DNA of 32,408 nucleotides from an uncultured Acidobacteriia bacterium (GTDB lineage: Bacteria; Acidobacteriota; Terriglobia; Bryobacterales; Bryobacteraceae). This document shows, one piece after another, positions 23,652 to 31,805 of this stretch (within the stretch, counting starts at the first letter, position 1; the number at the start of each line of letters is the position of its first letter). The stretch is taken from contig CAITIX010000339.1 in assembly GCA_903892565.1 (NCBI GenBank), forward strand, positions 1-32,408. The letters run 5' to 3'. The notes beneath the pieces were generated by a model. It did not search any database and was not told the origin of the DNA. It was given only the letters and a program-made list of their open reading frames with translations. A program made the position numbers and the translations under genes.

Positions 23652-24695
23652 TTACGGGATAATCGCCGTCTTCAAATGCCCGTTGTGACTCATCAAATGC
23701 TGCATGACTTCGAGCAGATTGGTGAGCGGCTCCACGCCATTCACAAAATCCTTGGCCGTAATGTAGCCACGCGTGACCGCCTCCAGCGCCTTGCGCATCA
23801 ACGCGGGCGTGTGATGGAAGCTGGCTTTGCACGTCAGTTCCGAATAGTGCAGCAGATTCGTATCGAGGCCGACTTCGGTGCCGCTGGCACATCCGCCGAA
23901 GAAATTGATGACACCGCCGCGCCGCAGCATGTGGACGCCGAGTTGCCACAATTCGGGAAGGCCCACGGCTTCGATCACGACGTCCGCGCCGCGTCCATGC
24001 GTCATGGCTTTCACGGCACTCACGGCATCGGCGCCGTCTTTGTTCAAAATTAGTTCGTCGGCACCCATGCGAGCCGCGCGATCCAACTGCGGCTGCCGGC
24101 GGCCGACGGCGATCACGCGCGCCTTGTACATGCTTTTCGCCAAGCGCACGAACATCATGCCGATGGGGCCCAGGCCGATAATGACGACGTTATCGCCGGG
24201 CTTTATGCCGCTCTCTTCGAGCCCGCGCATCACGCACGCCAAGGGTTCGGCAAGCGCCGCGTCCTGATATCCCACGCCATCTTCCAGCACGTACATATTG
24301 CGCCGGACGATGCGATCCGGAATACGGATGTATTCGGCATACGCGCCGTTGTTAAACAGCAGATCTTCGCACAGATTTTCCTGATCGCGCTGGCAGTAGA
24401 AGCACACACCGCAGGGAGCGGAGTTCGCGGCCATCACGCGCTGGCCAAGCTGGAATCCTTTGACCCCTTCGCCGACCGAGACAATGTCCCCGGCGAGTTC
24501 ATGCCCGAACAGGGCCGGCGGCTTGATCATGCGGGCATGGTAGCCACGCCGGAACACTTTCACGTCAGTACCGCACGTTAAGGCCGCACGAACGCGAACC
24601 AGCACGTCTCCCGCGCCGATGGTGGGCACGTCGACTTGCTCAATCTCGAGGTGTTCCTTGCCGTACAAGACGGCGGCTGTCATCTGATCCGTCAC
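23652..24695 (-). CDS. Zinc-dependent medium-chain dehydrogenase 1 of the hopanoid operon
   Basis: An NAD(P)-dependent alcohol/polyol dehydrogenase of the MDR family, 347 residues. Catalytic zinc: Cys41 (TCGTD), His65-Glu66 (FGHELAG). Structural zinc: Cys95, Cys98, Cys101, Cys109 (CGVCFYCQ...NLC). Cofactor fold: VVIIGLGPIGMM (~172-183). The overall pattern is closest to sorbitol/galactitol-phosphate-type dehydrogenases, which act on polyols and open-chain sugars. GTG start, 5 nt after the stop of the second dehydrogenase gene and 6 nt before hpnC. Placement inside the hopanoid operon, in the segment after hpnG, suggests a role on the sugar-derived side chain; this is inference. Confidence 0.85.
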   Translation of the reverse strand: MTDQMTAAVLYGKEHLEIEQVDVPTIGAGDVLVRVRAALTCGTDVKVFRRGYHARMIKPPALFGHELAGDIVSVGEGVKGFQLGQRVMAANSAPCGVCFYCQRDQENLCEDLLFNNGAYAEYIRIPDRIVRRNMYVLEDGVGYQDAALAEPLACVMRGLEESGIKPGDNVVIIGLGPIGMMFVRLAKSMYKARVIAVGRRQPQLDRAARMGADELILNKDGADAVSAVKAMTHGRGADVVIEAVGLPELWQLGVHMLRRGGVINFFGGCASGTEVGLDTNLLHYSELTCKASFHHTPALMRKALEAVTRGYITAKDFVNGVEPLTNLLEVMQHLMSHNGHLKTAIIP

Positions 24696-24700
24696 TCGCC

Positions 24701-25762
24701 TTACCTTTGAGGGTGTACTACGATCTTCAACGATTCTGCGTCCGGATGCAACGCCCGCTCAATTCCAAGATGAATATCCGTTAATGCAAATTGGTGCGAG
24801 ACCAGTTCCTCCAGCGGCAAGGCCTTGGAAAATACGAGGTTTGCGGACTCTTTCTGAACATCGACGGAGGCGCTATAAGACCCACACAGCACCCTTTCGC
24901 CCACGCAAATATCGGCGCCCGAAACCTCGATGCGCTCCTTATGTGACGTTTGTGCGAATAGCAGAATCTTCGCTCCCGGCCTGGAGCAAGCTACGGCCTG
25001 TTCCACAATGCCCGGAGCCGACGCCGCAATGATGACCAAATCCGCGCCGCGTCCTTCGGTCATCGACCGAACGGTCTTTTCGAAGTCGGGTGTCCGCGGA
25101 TCGAGCGCCTCGTGCGCCCCGAAGCGCCGGGACAAGCCGCGACGGAACTCCATGGTATCGGTGGCGACGATCCTCGCTCCGGTGCGCGCAGCAAGCATCG
25201 TAAAGATGAGGCCGATGGGTCCCTGCCCCAGAATCGCGACCACGTCGCCGGGTTGCGGATCCACCTGATGCATGCCTTTGACGCAGGTGTTGACGGGTTC
25301 CACAAAAGACGCCTGATCGAACGATACGCCGTCTGGGATTTTTTCGATGCCGCGTTCGACGATCCAATCCATCACACGCACATATTGCGCAAAGCCCCCG
25401 CCTGCGGGCTCGTATCCAGCCGTGACGCCGACTTTCTTATACACGGCGCATTGGGCATATAACTTCTTGCTGCAATAAAAACACTTACCGCAGGGGATGT
25501 GGTGAAACACCACCACGCGATCGCCCGGCGCATACTGCGTGACGCCAACGCCGACGGCCGCAATCACGCCCGCCGTTTCGTGCCCGTACACGCGGGGAGG
25601 CGGGAGCAGATCGTATTCAATCTTTTTGAGATCCGTGTGGCAAATCCCGCAGGTTTCGACGCGAATCAGCACTTCTCCGGGCCCGATTTGCGGCACGGGA
25701 ATGGCTTCGACGTCCACCTTCTGGGCGCCCTTGTAGACGGCCGCCATCATCGTTGCCGTCAT
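24701..25762 (-). CDS. Zinc-dependent medium-chain dehydrogenase 2 of the hopanoid operon
   Basis: A second MDR dehydrogenase, 353 residues from the ATG at 25762. Catalytic zinc: Cys41 (CGICHTD), His61-Glu62 (YGHETAG); structural zinc: Cys91, Cys94, Cys97, Cys105 (CGKCFYCSKKLYAQC). NAD(P) fold: VVAILGQGPIGLIF. The start is set by alignment with dehydrogenase 1 (MTATMMAAVYKG against MTDQMTAAVLYG); an open frame continues to a TTG at 25840, which would overlap hpnG by 20 nt and add a 26-residue unrelated leader. The two dehydrogenases are clearly diverged, so this is not a recent duplication. It follows hpnG directly. Confidence 0.85.
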   Translation of the reverse strand: MTATMMAAVYKGAQKVDVEAIPVPQIGPGEVLIRVETCGICHTDLKKIEYDLLPPPRVYGHETAGVIAAVGVGVTQYAPGDRVVVFHHIPCGKCFYCSKKLYAQCAVYKKVGVTAGYEPAGGGFAQYVRVMDWIVERGIEKIPDGVSFDQASFVEPVNTCVKGMHQVDPQPGDVVAILGQGPIGLIFTMLAARTGARIVATDTMEFRRGLSRRFGAHEALDPRTPDFEKTVRSMTEGRGADLVIIAASAPGIVEQAVACSRPGAKILLFAQTSHKERIEVSGADICVGERVLCGSYSASVDVQKESANLVFSKALPLEELVSHQFALTDIHLGIERALHPDAESLKIVVHPQR

Positions 25763-25820
25763 CGGGGGTATGCCGGTCGCCTGATGGCCAGGAGACGTGC
25801 CTTTTACGCTCGCGAGCAAG

Positions 25821-26522
25821 CTAGAATCTGCAGTCTGCAAGAAAGTCTCCTAACACCAAGGACGCCTGTTTACTGCGGCGGTCAAATTCCAGCAACGCGG
25901 GCATCACGGAAAACGGACGCGCCATGGCGGCGAGCGCAATGCGTCCGCGTGAAAAAGTTCCGTCGGCACTGCGATAACGATTAAAGTCCAAGGGCATGTC
26001 CTCGGCAGCGGCGTCTGAAACGACGCGCACACAGGCATACGCAACCCCGAGTTCGTTGGCCCGCTGCTCTACCGATGCGGCTTCCATGTCGACGGCGATG
26101 GCCGCCGTCTGCTGGAGCAGTGCGCGTTTCTCGGCGGCCGTCACGGCCACACGATCTTGCGTCGTCACGCCACCGCGCGCAAACGCGCGATGGGAACTCA
26201 GATGAGTCTCATTGGAAATAACGATATCCCCGACCCGAAGCGTCGGATCGAGTGCGCCGCAATAGCCTGTGCTGATCATCCCTATCACGTTGTCCTGCCC
26301 GGCGTCTTTCCTATCTAAATAGCGAAGCAAACCGTCCGATACCGCTTGGCTCGCCAATCCCCTGCCCGGTCCATTCGCCACCATCACCCAGCGCTCTTCG
26401 CCACGTATGCCTTCACACGCGAATTTCACGCCGAGACCCGTGATCGCCGCAGTTCCCGTGAGATGCCGGCGGATCCCATCGAATTCACGCCGTTCGGCGG
26501 CCACTAGCAGCCTTGTCTTCAC
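25821..26522 (-). CDS. hpnG: Hopanoid-associated nucleosidase HpnG
   Basis: HpnG removes adenine from adenosylhopane to give ribosylhopane. The 233-residue product has the nucleoside-phosphorylase/MTAN fold: N-terminal KTRLLVAAERREFDGI, GMISTGYCGALDPTLRVGDI, and VDMEAASVEQRANELGV with the conserved Met-Glu of the ribose site, then CVRVVSDAAAED with the Asp that contacts the base. GTG at 26522 is selected because it just includes the first beta strand; it overlaps the end of hpnA by 38 nt. A longer frame to 26654 adds an Arg-rich stretch that is a shadow of hpnA. hpnH, which makes its substrate, is not in the window. Confidence 0.87.
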   Translation of the reverse strand: MKTRLLVAAERREFDGIRRHLTGTAAITGLGVKFACEGIRGEERWVMVANGPGRGLASQAVSDGLLRYLDRKDAGQDNVIGMISTGYCGALDPTLRVGDIVISNETHLSSHRAFARGGVTTQDRVAVTAAEKRALLQQTAAIAVDMEAASVEQRANELGVAYACVRVVSDAAAEDMPLDFNRYRSADGTFSRGRIALAAMARPFSVMPALLEFDRRSKQASLVLGDFLADCRF

Positions 26523-27507
26523 AGTAACCGTTCGCCTGAAACCACTCCGCCGCCTGCCGCAACGCTTCGGTCGCAGGCCGCGCCGTATATCCCAATTCGC
26601 GCGCGGCTTTGTCATGCCGCACCCACATCTTCTTGCGAGCCATGCGCACTCCATCGAGCGGAGCCCTGGGCTCTTTCCCCGTCACCGACGCCCAACTCGT
26701 AGAAGCGACGCCTGCGGCGTACGCGACTGCATACGGGATGCGCATCCGCGGCGCTTTCTTGCCCGTCACCGCCGCCAGTTTTTCAAAAATCTGCTGCAGC
26801 GTGAGATTTTCGCCACCCAGCACGTATCGCTCGCCAACTCTACCACGCTCGCACGCTGCAAAATGACCCTCGGCGACGTCGCCTGCGTAAACTACGTTCA
26901 ACCCTGTATCGAGGAACGCCGGCATCGCGCCCCGCAAAAAATCCACTACGATCTTCCCGGTCGGCGTAGGACGAAAATCGTGATCGCCGATGGGCGCCGT
27001 GGGATTCACAATCACCACCGGGAACCCCTCGCGCGCGAACTCGAGCGCGACCTGCTCCGCCTGATACTTCGAGCGCTTATACGGCCCGGCCATTGCATCG
27101 AGCCCCACGGGAACGCTTTCGTCGCCGATTCCACCCTCGGGGATTCCGATGCAACCCACAGTGCTGGTATACACACAACGTTCTACGCCGGACTTGCGCG
27201 CGGCATCGAACACGTTCCGAGTGCCATCCACGTTTGACCGGTACATTTCCTCCGGCCTCCGCACCCACAACCGATAATCCGCCGCCGCGTGGTAAACGAC
27301 TCCGCAGCCATTCACCGCCCGTGTTACCGAATCCGCATCGCGCAGATCGCCGCGGGCAATCTCCGCGCCCTTCAGTTCACCAAGCGCCGTTGCTCCGCCG
27401 GAAGGATCCCGCACCAGCAGCCGGACCTTCTCCCCGCGGTCCAACAAGCGGCGCGCGATATGCCAGCCCAGGAACCCCGTCGCTCCCGTGACCAGTACAG
27501 GTTTCAA
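26485..27507 (-). CDS. hpnA: Hopanoid-associated NAD-dependent epimerase/dehydratase HpnA
   Basis: An extended short-chain dehydrogenase of 340 residues found with hopanoid genes. It has the TGATGFLGWHIARRLLDRG nucleotide loop at residues 7-25, VYHAAADYRLW, the Ser/Thr active-site strand VYTSTVGCIG and the catalytic YKRSK. The sequence PTAPIGDHDFRPTPTGKIV is characteristic of the HpnA group. The precise reaction is not established; hopanoid-linked sugar modification is often assumed. ATG start, 51 nt after the shc stop; its 3' end overlaps hpnG. Confidence 0.9.
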   Translation of the reverse strand: MKPVLVTGATGFLGWHIARRLLDRGEKVRLLVRDPSGGATALGELKGAEIARGDLRDADSVTRAVNGCGVVYHAAADYRLWVRRPEEMYRSNVDGTRNVFDAARKSGVERCVYTSTVGCIGIPEGGIGDESVPVGLDAMAGPYKRSKYQAEQVALEFAREGFPVVIVNPTAPIGDHDFRPTPTGKIVVDFLRGAMPAFLDTGLNVVYAGDVAEGHFAACERGRVGERYVLGGENLTLQQIFEKLAAVTGKKAPRMRIPYAVAYAAGVASTSWASVTGKEPRAPLDGVRMARKKMWVRHDKAARELGYTARPATEALRQAAEWFQANGYCEDKAASGRRTA

Positions 27508-27558
27508 ACTCGTCTCCCTGCAAACCGCCGGCCCGTGATGGCAGCGCCCATTTGCGAT

Positions 27559-29502
27559 CTAATTGCCCGAAGCGCCGGACTTGGCCTTCACGTAGGTCGC
27601 CAACGCCAGCACCGGGAACGAATGCCGGTAGTAGTGATACTGCAAATAGAACACGCGAGGGAAGCCTGTACCCGTGGCCAGTTCTTCATTCCAGCCTCCG
27701 TCGGGACGCTGCGTCTCCATCAAGTATTCGATGCCCTTCTGCAGGCTGCTGCTCGTCGTATCGCCACCGGCGATCAAACCCAGCACCGCCCATGCCGTTT
27801 GCGACGGCGTGCTCTGGGCCTCTACATACGTATTGCGATCGTAACTGGCGCAGCTTTCGCCCCAGCCTCCATCCGCATTTTGAATGGAGCGGAGCCACTC
27901 GCCCGCGCGCAGCACGTGCGCCTCGCGATCGCTCTCGCCCACGGCCTGCAAACCGCGCAGCGCCAAAAACGTTCCGTAGACGTAGTTCACGCCCCAGCGG
28001 CCATACCAACTACCATCGGCTTCCTGCGTGCGCACCAGGAAATCCACACCGCGGCGCAGCGCTGGATGATCATGCGGCACACCACAGGCCGCCATGGCCT
28101 CCAACACGCGGCCCGTAATATCCGGGCACGTAGGATCGAGCATGGCGTTGTGATCCGCAAAGGGGACCGAACTCAGGAACTCCCAGTTGTTATCGACGTC
28201 GAACGCCGCCCAGCCGCCATCCTTCGATTGCATGGCCAGCAGCCAGTTCACCGCGCGCTTGATGGTTTCATCCTGCTGCACGGCGTGTGTGCCCTTAGCG
28301 CCGGCCAGCGCCAGCAGCACCTGAGCCGTGTCGTCGATGTCCGGATAATATTCGTTGGCGAACTCGAAGTACCAACCGGAGGGCTCCACATTCGGACGCT
28401 TCACGCTCCAGTCGCCCTTACGGCGCACTTCTTTCGTGATCAGCCAATCGGCCGCGCGCTCCAGCGATTCCTGCGGCATGGCGCCGGATTCCGCGAGCGC
28501 ATAGGCCGCAATCGCCGTATCCCACACCACGCTAAAACAGGGCTGGAAGAAAAACCCGCGTTCGTCGTCCACCAGCAGATTGAAGAACTGTTGCTCGGCT
28601 TCCCGAACATCCGGATGATCTTTCGGGTAGCCCAACAGATCGAGCGCCATGATGACGTACATCATGGGCGGATAAATCGCAGCGACGCCGTCGGTGTAGC
28701 GCGTGCGTTCCAGAATCCAGCTTTCGGCGCGGCGAATGGATCGCTGCCGCAAGCTCTTCGAACCGTACTTCTCCCAGAACTTCAGGACCTTGTCGGCCTT
28801 GAGGAAGAAGTTCCGCATGCTGAAGAATCCCTCGTCGTTGGGGAATTCGAGCGAAACACCGGGCGTCAGCAACTCGTCCACCGTAAAGCCCGCGGGCACG
28901 GGACGCTGCGGATTCATAGAATGCACGATCGACAAAGGAATCACGATCGCGCGGGACCAGGACGAGATTTCGTAAATCAGCCGCCCCAGCAGCATGCCTT
29001 CCGGAGGAATGGTCGGCGTGAACTCGTGCGGGAACAGTCCAAACAAGCTGAGGTTGATTTTGACGTAGCTATTGGCCGCCTGCAGGCCGCCCATCGCCAT
29101 GATGCGCTCGCGCAACTTCACCAGGCGCGCATCGTCGGCATCCATGTGGCCCAGCACCACACCGCCCAGCTTCAGCGCCGTGTAGGCTTTGACGCTGGCG
29201 TTAATTTCCGAAGGGCCCTGCGGGTAAATATTGAACCCGCCATCGGGCAGCTGACGAGCCAAGATCGAGCGCACGGCTTTTTCAATGCGCGTTTTTGTAG
29301 GAGGATTCCAAACGCCGTTGACGGGAGCATGGCGCCACAATTCCAGCAGAATGAAATCGGATTCCAGTGTGCTATCGGCGGTGAGGTCGGCCCACCAATA
29401 CCCGTCGGCATGCTGCTTCTTCAGAAAGAAGTCGACTGCATTGCGAATGGTGCGCGTACAAGCCGTGCTCAATGCGTCACTCAATTGAAGACTTGGACTC
29501 AT
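27559..29502 (-). CDS. shc: Squalene-hopene cyclase
   Basis: Shc cyclises squalene to hopene/hopanol at the membrane surface. The 647-residue product has the usual length, the catalytic DIDDTA motif (residues 388-393), and the repeated QW-type motifs such as KKQHADGYWWA, QSKDGGWAAFDVDN, QEADGSWYGRWG, QNADGGWGES and QRPDGGWNEE. Conserved GVNYVYGTFLAL and FYLQYHYYRHSFPVLAL near the C-terminus complete the match. The ATG overlaps the ispH stop by 4 nt, so precursor supply and cyclisation are translationally linked. Confidence 0.96.
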   Translation of the reverse strand: MSPSLQLSDALSTACTRTIRNAVDFFLKKQHADGYWWADLTADSTLESDFILLELWRHAPVNGVWNPPTKTRIEKAVRSILARQLPDGGFNIYPQGPSEINASVKAYTALKLGGVVLGHMDADDARLVKLRERIMAMGGLQAANSYVKINLSLFGLFPHEFTPTIPPEGMLLGRLIYEISSWSRAIVIPLSIVHSMNPQRPVPAGFTVDELLTPGVSLEFPNDEGFFSMRNFFLKADKVLKFWEKYGSKSLRQRSIRRAESWILERTRYTDGVAAIYPPMMYVIMALDLLGYPKDHPDVREAEQQFFNLLVDDERGFFFQPCFSVVWDTAIAAYALAESGAMPQESLERAADWLITKEVRRKGDWSVKRPNVEPSGWYFEFANEYYPDIDDTAQVLLALAGAKGTHAVQQDETIKRAVNWLLAMQSKDGGWAAFDVDNNWEFLSSVPFADHNAMLDPTCPDITGRVLEAMAACGVPHDHPALRRGVDFLVRTQEADGSWYGRWGVNYVYGTFLALRGLQAVGESDREAHVLRAGEWLRSIQNADGGWGESCASYDRNTYVEAQSTPSQTAWAVLGLIAGGDTTSSSLQKGIEYLMETQRPDGGWNEELATGTGFPRVFYLQYHYYRHSFPVLALATYVKAKSGASGN

Positions 29503-30464
29503 GCCCTCGCAACCGTCTGTAATTCGACCGGCAATTGGAACCGCACGTTCTCTTCCTTGATCTCCACTTCTTCCAGACTCTCAAAACCAGCCCCGTGCAA
29601 ATGCGCGATCAAGCGTTCGACCAAGTTTTCCGGTGCCGACGCCCCAGCCGTCACCGCTACTGTTTCGACGTCCTTCAGCCACTCCGGTTTCACTTCACTG
29701 AGGTCGTCGATCAAATACGAGGCCACGCCCGTCTTCTCGCAAACCTCTACCAGACGCCGCGAATTCGAGCTGTTCTGCGAGCCCACCACCAGCAACAGCT
29801 GGCACATCGGCGCCACCGCTTTTACCGCCAACTGACGATTTTCGGTGGCATAACAAATATCCTGCGCCGCCGGACCCTGAATCTTCGGGTAGCATTCCTT
29901 CAACCGATCGACAATCTCTTTCGTCTCGTCGAGGCTGAGGGTTGTCTGCGTAATGTAGGAAATCTTTTCCGGATCTTTCACTTTGAGCAGGTCCACATCC
30001 TCTACGGTCGAGACCAACACCGTGGATTCCGGAGCTTCACCCAAGGTCCCTATCACTTCGTCGTGATCCTTGTGACCAATCAGGACAATCGTATAGCCCT
30101 TCTTGGCAAAACGGACCGCTTCCAAATGGACCTTCGTCACCAGAGGGCACGTGGCGTCGATGAATTGCAGCTTCCGCGCAACGGCTTCATCGCGAACCAC
30201 AGGAGCGACACCGTGCGCACTAAAAATAACCCGGGCGCCTTCGGGAACCTCCGAAAGCTCCTCGACGAAGATGGCTCCTGCAGCGCGCAACTCTTCTACT
30301 ACGTGCTTGTTATGGACGATTTCCTTGCGCACGTAGATCGGCGCCCCGTACAGGTTCAACGCGATCTTCACCACGTCGATGGCTCTTACCACGCCTGCGC
30401 AAAATCCACGCGGACGCAACAACAGAATTTTCCTGGTGATAGCAGCGGACGCAGTTGTACTCAT
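29499..30464 (-). CDS. ispH: 4-hydroxy-3-methylbut-2-enyl diphosphate reductase
   Basis: IspH is the last enzyme of the MEP pathway and makes IPP and DMAPP with a [4Fe-4S] centre. The 321-residue product has the three cluster cysteines, Cys22 (RGFCAGV), Cys106 (DATCPLV) and Cys204 (DICYATENRQ), with His51 and His84, and Glu136 in GHKDHDEVIGT as proton donor. The frame opens to a TTG at 30479, but that codon lies in the -10 box, so the ATG at 30464 is the start. First gene of the hopanoid operon. Confidence 0.95.
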   Translation of the reverse strand: MSTTASAAITRKILLLRPRGFCAGVVRAIDVVKIALNLYGAPIYVRKEIVHNKHVVEELRAAGAIFVEELSEVPEGARVIFSAHGVAPVVRDEAVARKLQFIDATCPLVTKVHLEAVRFAKKGYTIVLIGHKDHDEVIGTLGEAPESTVLVSTVEDVDLLKVKDPEKISYITQTTLSLDETKEIVDRLKECYPKIQGPAAQDICYATENRQLAVKAVAPMCQLLLVVGSQNSSNSRRLVEVCEKTGVASYLIDDLSEVKPEWLKDVETVAVTAGASAPENLVERLIAHLHGAGFESLEEVEIKEENVRFQLPVELQTVARA

Positions 30465-30478
30465 GGAAATCTTTTCCA

Positions 30479-30487
30479 ATTATAACA
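30479..30487 (-). promoter_or_regulatory. Extended -10 promoter of the hopanoid operon, very short leader
   Basis: On the minus strand TGTTATAAT (30487-30479) is a perfect extended -10 box. Transcription would begin near 30472-30470, only 6-8 nt before the ispH ATG at 30464. The GGAAAAG just upstream of the ATG (30477-30471) would be largely outside the transcript. No -35 box is visible, as expected for extended -10 promoters. Confidence 0.65.
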
Positions 30488-30588
30488 GTTACTTTTCGAG
30501 GATCCGGGGCGATTCACCCAAAGGCAAGAATCGGCGAAAGTTCTGTCGATTTCAAGGTCCGAACGGCGACGCGGTGGCACGCGGCTTT

Positions 30589-30614
30589 ATTCAAAGCATC
30601 TTGATTCAAAGCAT
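30589..30614 (-). repeat. 15-bp tandem duplication across a stop codon
   Basis: On the + strand ATTCAAAGCAT occurs at 30589-30599 and 30604-30614. Read on the minus strand this is ATGCTTTGAATCAAG followed by ATGCTTTGAATAAAG, so the end of the methyltransferase gene (Met-Leu-stop) is copied in frame: read-through of the first TGA would add five codons and meet a second TGA. Confidence 0.7.
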
Positions 30615-31805
30615 TCTGAAAGGATGCGTCCACTCCCGCCGCAGCGTCGGCCCGGTCTTCGCAAACGTCACCTGCACACCGAGCTCTCGCCCATCGGGCG
30701 CCGGAGGCAGATACGCCCTATCGAATGAGAATTCGATCCGGACACTTTCTCCTCCCAAAACGTCTTCGCCCGCGGGCAGCGCCGCCGCATACACATGCTC
30801 CCCTGCACCGTGAAACGTTTGCGCGCCGAGCTCGTGAGCTCCCAGCTCATGACTGCTGATACTGGCGCGCAGTGTGACTTCGGGCCGGGAAGCAGCCACT
30901 TGAGGATTCACCAGAAATCGGAACTCGATCGCCCTTGCGGGATCCAGCGGATGCCGGAGCATCTCCACCGAGAACTCGCGAGCCGTCCAACGCCAATCGC
31001 CTGCGTCGCCGCCTTCGTCCTCGTACCACCCGGAGATTAGCCGCGGGGCATCTCTGCGCGGAGCCCGCAAGCTTTCGATCAAGCACGTGGCCCGTTGATC
31101 GCGATCGGCCTTCACCGGCTCGGAATTCGCCACGTTGCCGGTAGTCACCAGCCCGCGCACTCTCCACCCGGCTCGCTCCAGCAGCCTTCGCAACGCCGCT
31201 TCGGAAAAAATCCAGTAATTCGATTCGTCCTCGTTGAGCTCGTACTCGCCCACCAGGTACGCCACGGCCTCGTCGGCCATCTTCGCGCCTCCGGGAGTTC
31301 TTTGCGCAATGCGCGTGCTCAGCAAGCAGAACTGCGTATGCTCGGCAAGCTGCTCCAAAATCCCGAAGGGATTCTTCAGGTGATAGAGGATGCCCAGGAA
31401 GAGCGTCAATCCATACAAAGGGCGCGGCGGCGCAAAACCCTTGTCGATATCCATGGAATGAATCTCAACCTTCGACGCGAGCGCCTGCTGCATGCACCGG
31501 ATCCCACGCATGCCGTTGTGATTCGTGGGTGGATAATCCACCGCATCGACCTGCGAACCAAGCGACTCCAGATAGAACGACAGCGCTCCATCGCCGCAGC
31601 CGACATCGAGCACCGGCAAATCTCCCGCGAGCTTTTTCAATTGCGAGACGGCGTCCGGCAGGAGCAGCGCATCCAAGGGCCTGGTGGATCCGAACGTATC
31701 GTAGGGATACCACGGGAAATCCTGCGCGCCCAGCGTGCGCTTCGCGTCGCTCAACTTGCGCTGAAACTCGACCGTCGCACGTTGCAGATGTTCTGGGATT
31801 CTCAT
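30606..31805 (-). CDS. CmoB-like SAM-dependent methyltransferase with extra C-terminal domain
   Basis: A 399-residue class I methyltransferase. The SAM site is VLDVGCGDG (65-73) with Asp near residue 90 (VDAVDYP) and the post-core segment LTLFLGILYHLKNP (~133-146), which resembles CmoB and the DUF1698/Methyltransf_9 group; PWYPYDTFGSTRPLD just before the SAM site supports this. The last ~140 residues (from about 255) form an additional beta-rich region containing the small repeat HELGAHELGA, not present in CmoB. Whether it modifies tRNA or a small molecule is open. ATG start, no clear ribosome site. It is upstream of ispH on the same strand, 126 nt apart. Confidence 0.75.
   Translation of the reverse strand: MRIPEHLQRATVEFQRKLSDAKRTLGAQDFPWYPYDTFGSTRPLDALLLPDAVSQLKKLAGDLPVLDVGCGDGALSFYLESLGSQVDAVDYPPTNHNGMRGIRCMQQALASKVEIHSMDIDKGFAPPRPLYGLTLFLGILYHLKNPFGILEQLAEHTQFCLLSTRIAQRTPGGAKMADEAVAYLVGEYELNEDESNYWIFSEAALRRLLERAGWRVRGLVTTGNVANSEPVKADRDQRATCLIESLRAPRRDAPRLISGWYEDEGGDAGDWRWTAREFSVEMLRHPLDPARAIEFRFLVNPQVAASRPEVTLRASISSHELGAHELGAQTFHGAGEHVYAAALPAGEDVLGGESVRIEFSFDRAYLPPAPDGRELGVQVTFAKTGPTLRREWTHPFRML

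Noticed and set aside
26523-26654. Upstream extension of HpnG
   Set aside because: The added residues are Arg-rich, are absent from the family and are a frame-shifted reading of hpnA.
27289-29835. 848-codon open frame antisense to shc and its neighbours
   Set aside because: The opposite strand codes for a complete squalene-hopene cyclase with all motifs. The antisense frame is Arg/His/Gln-rich, has no recognisable domain, and is a product of the GC-rich codon pattern.
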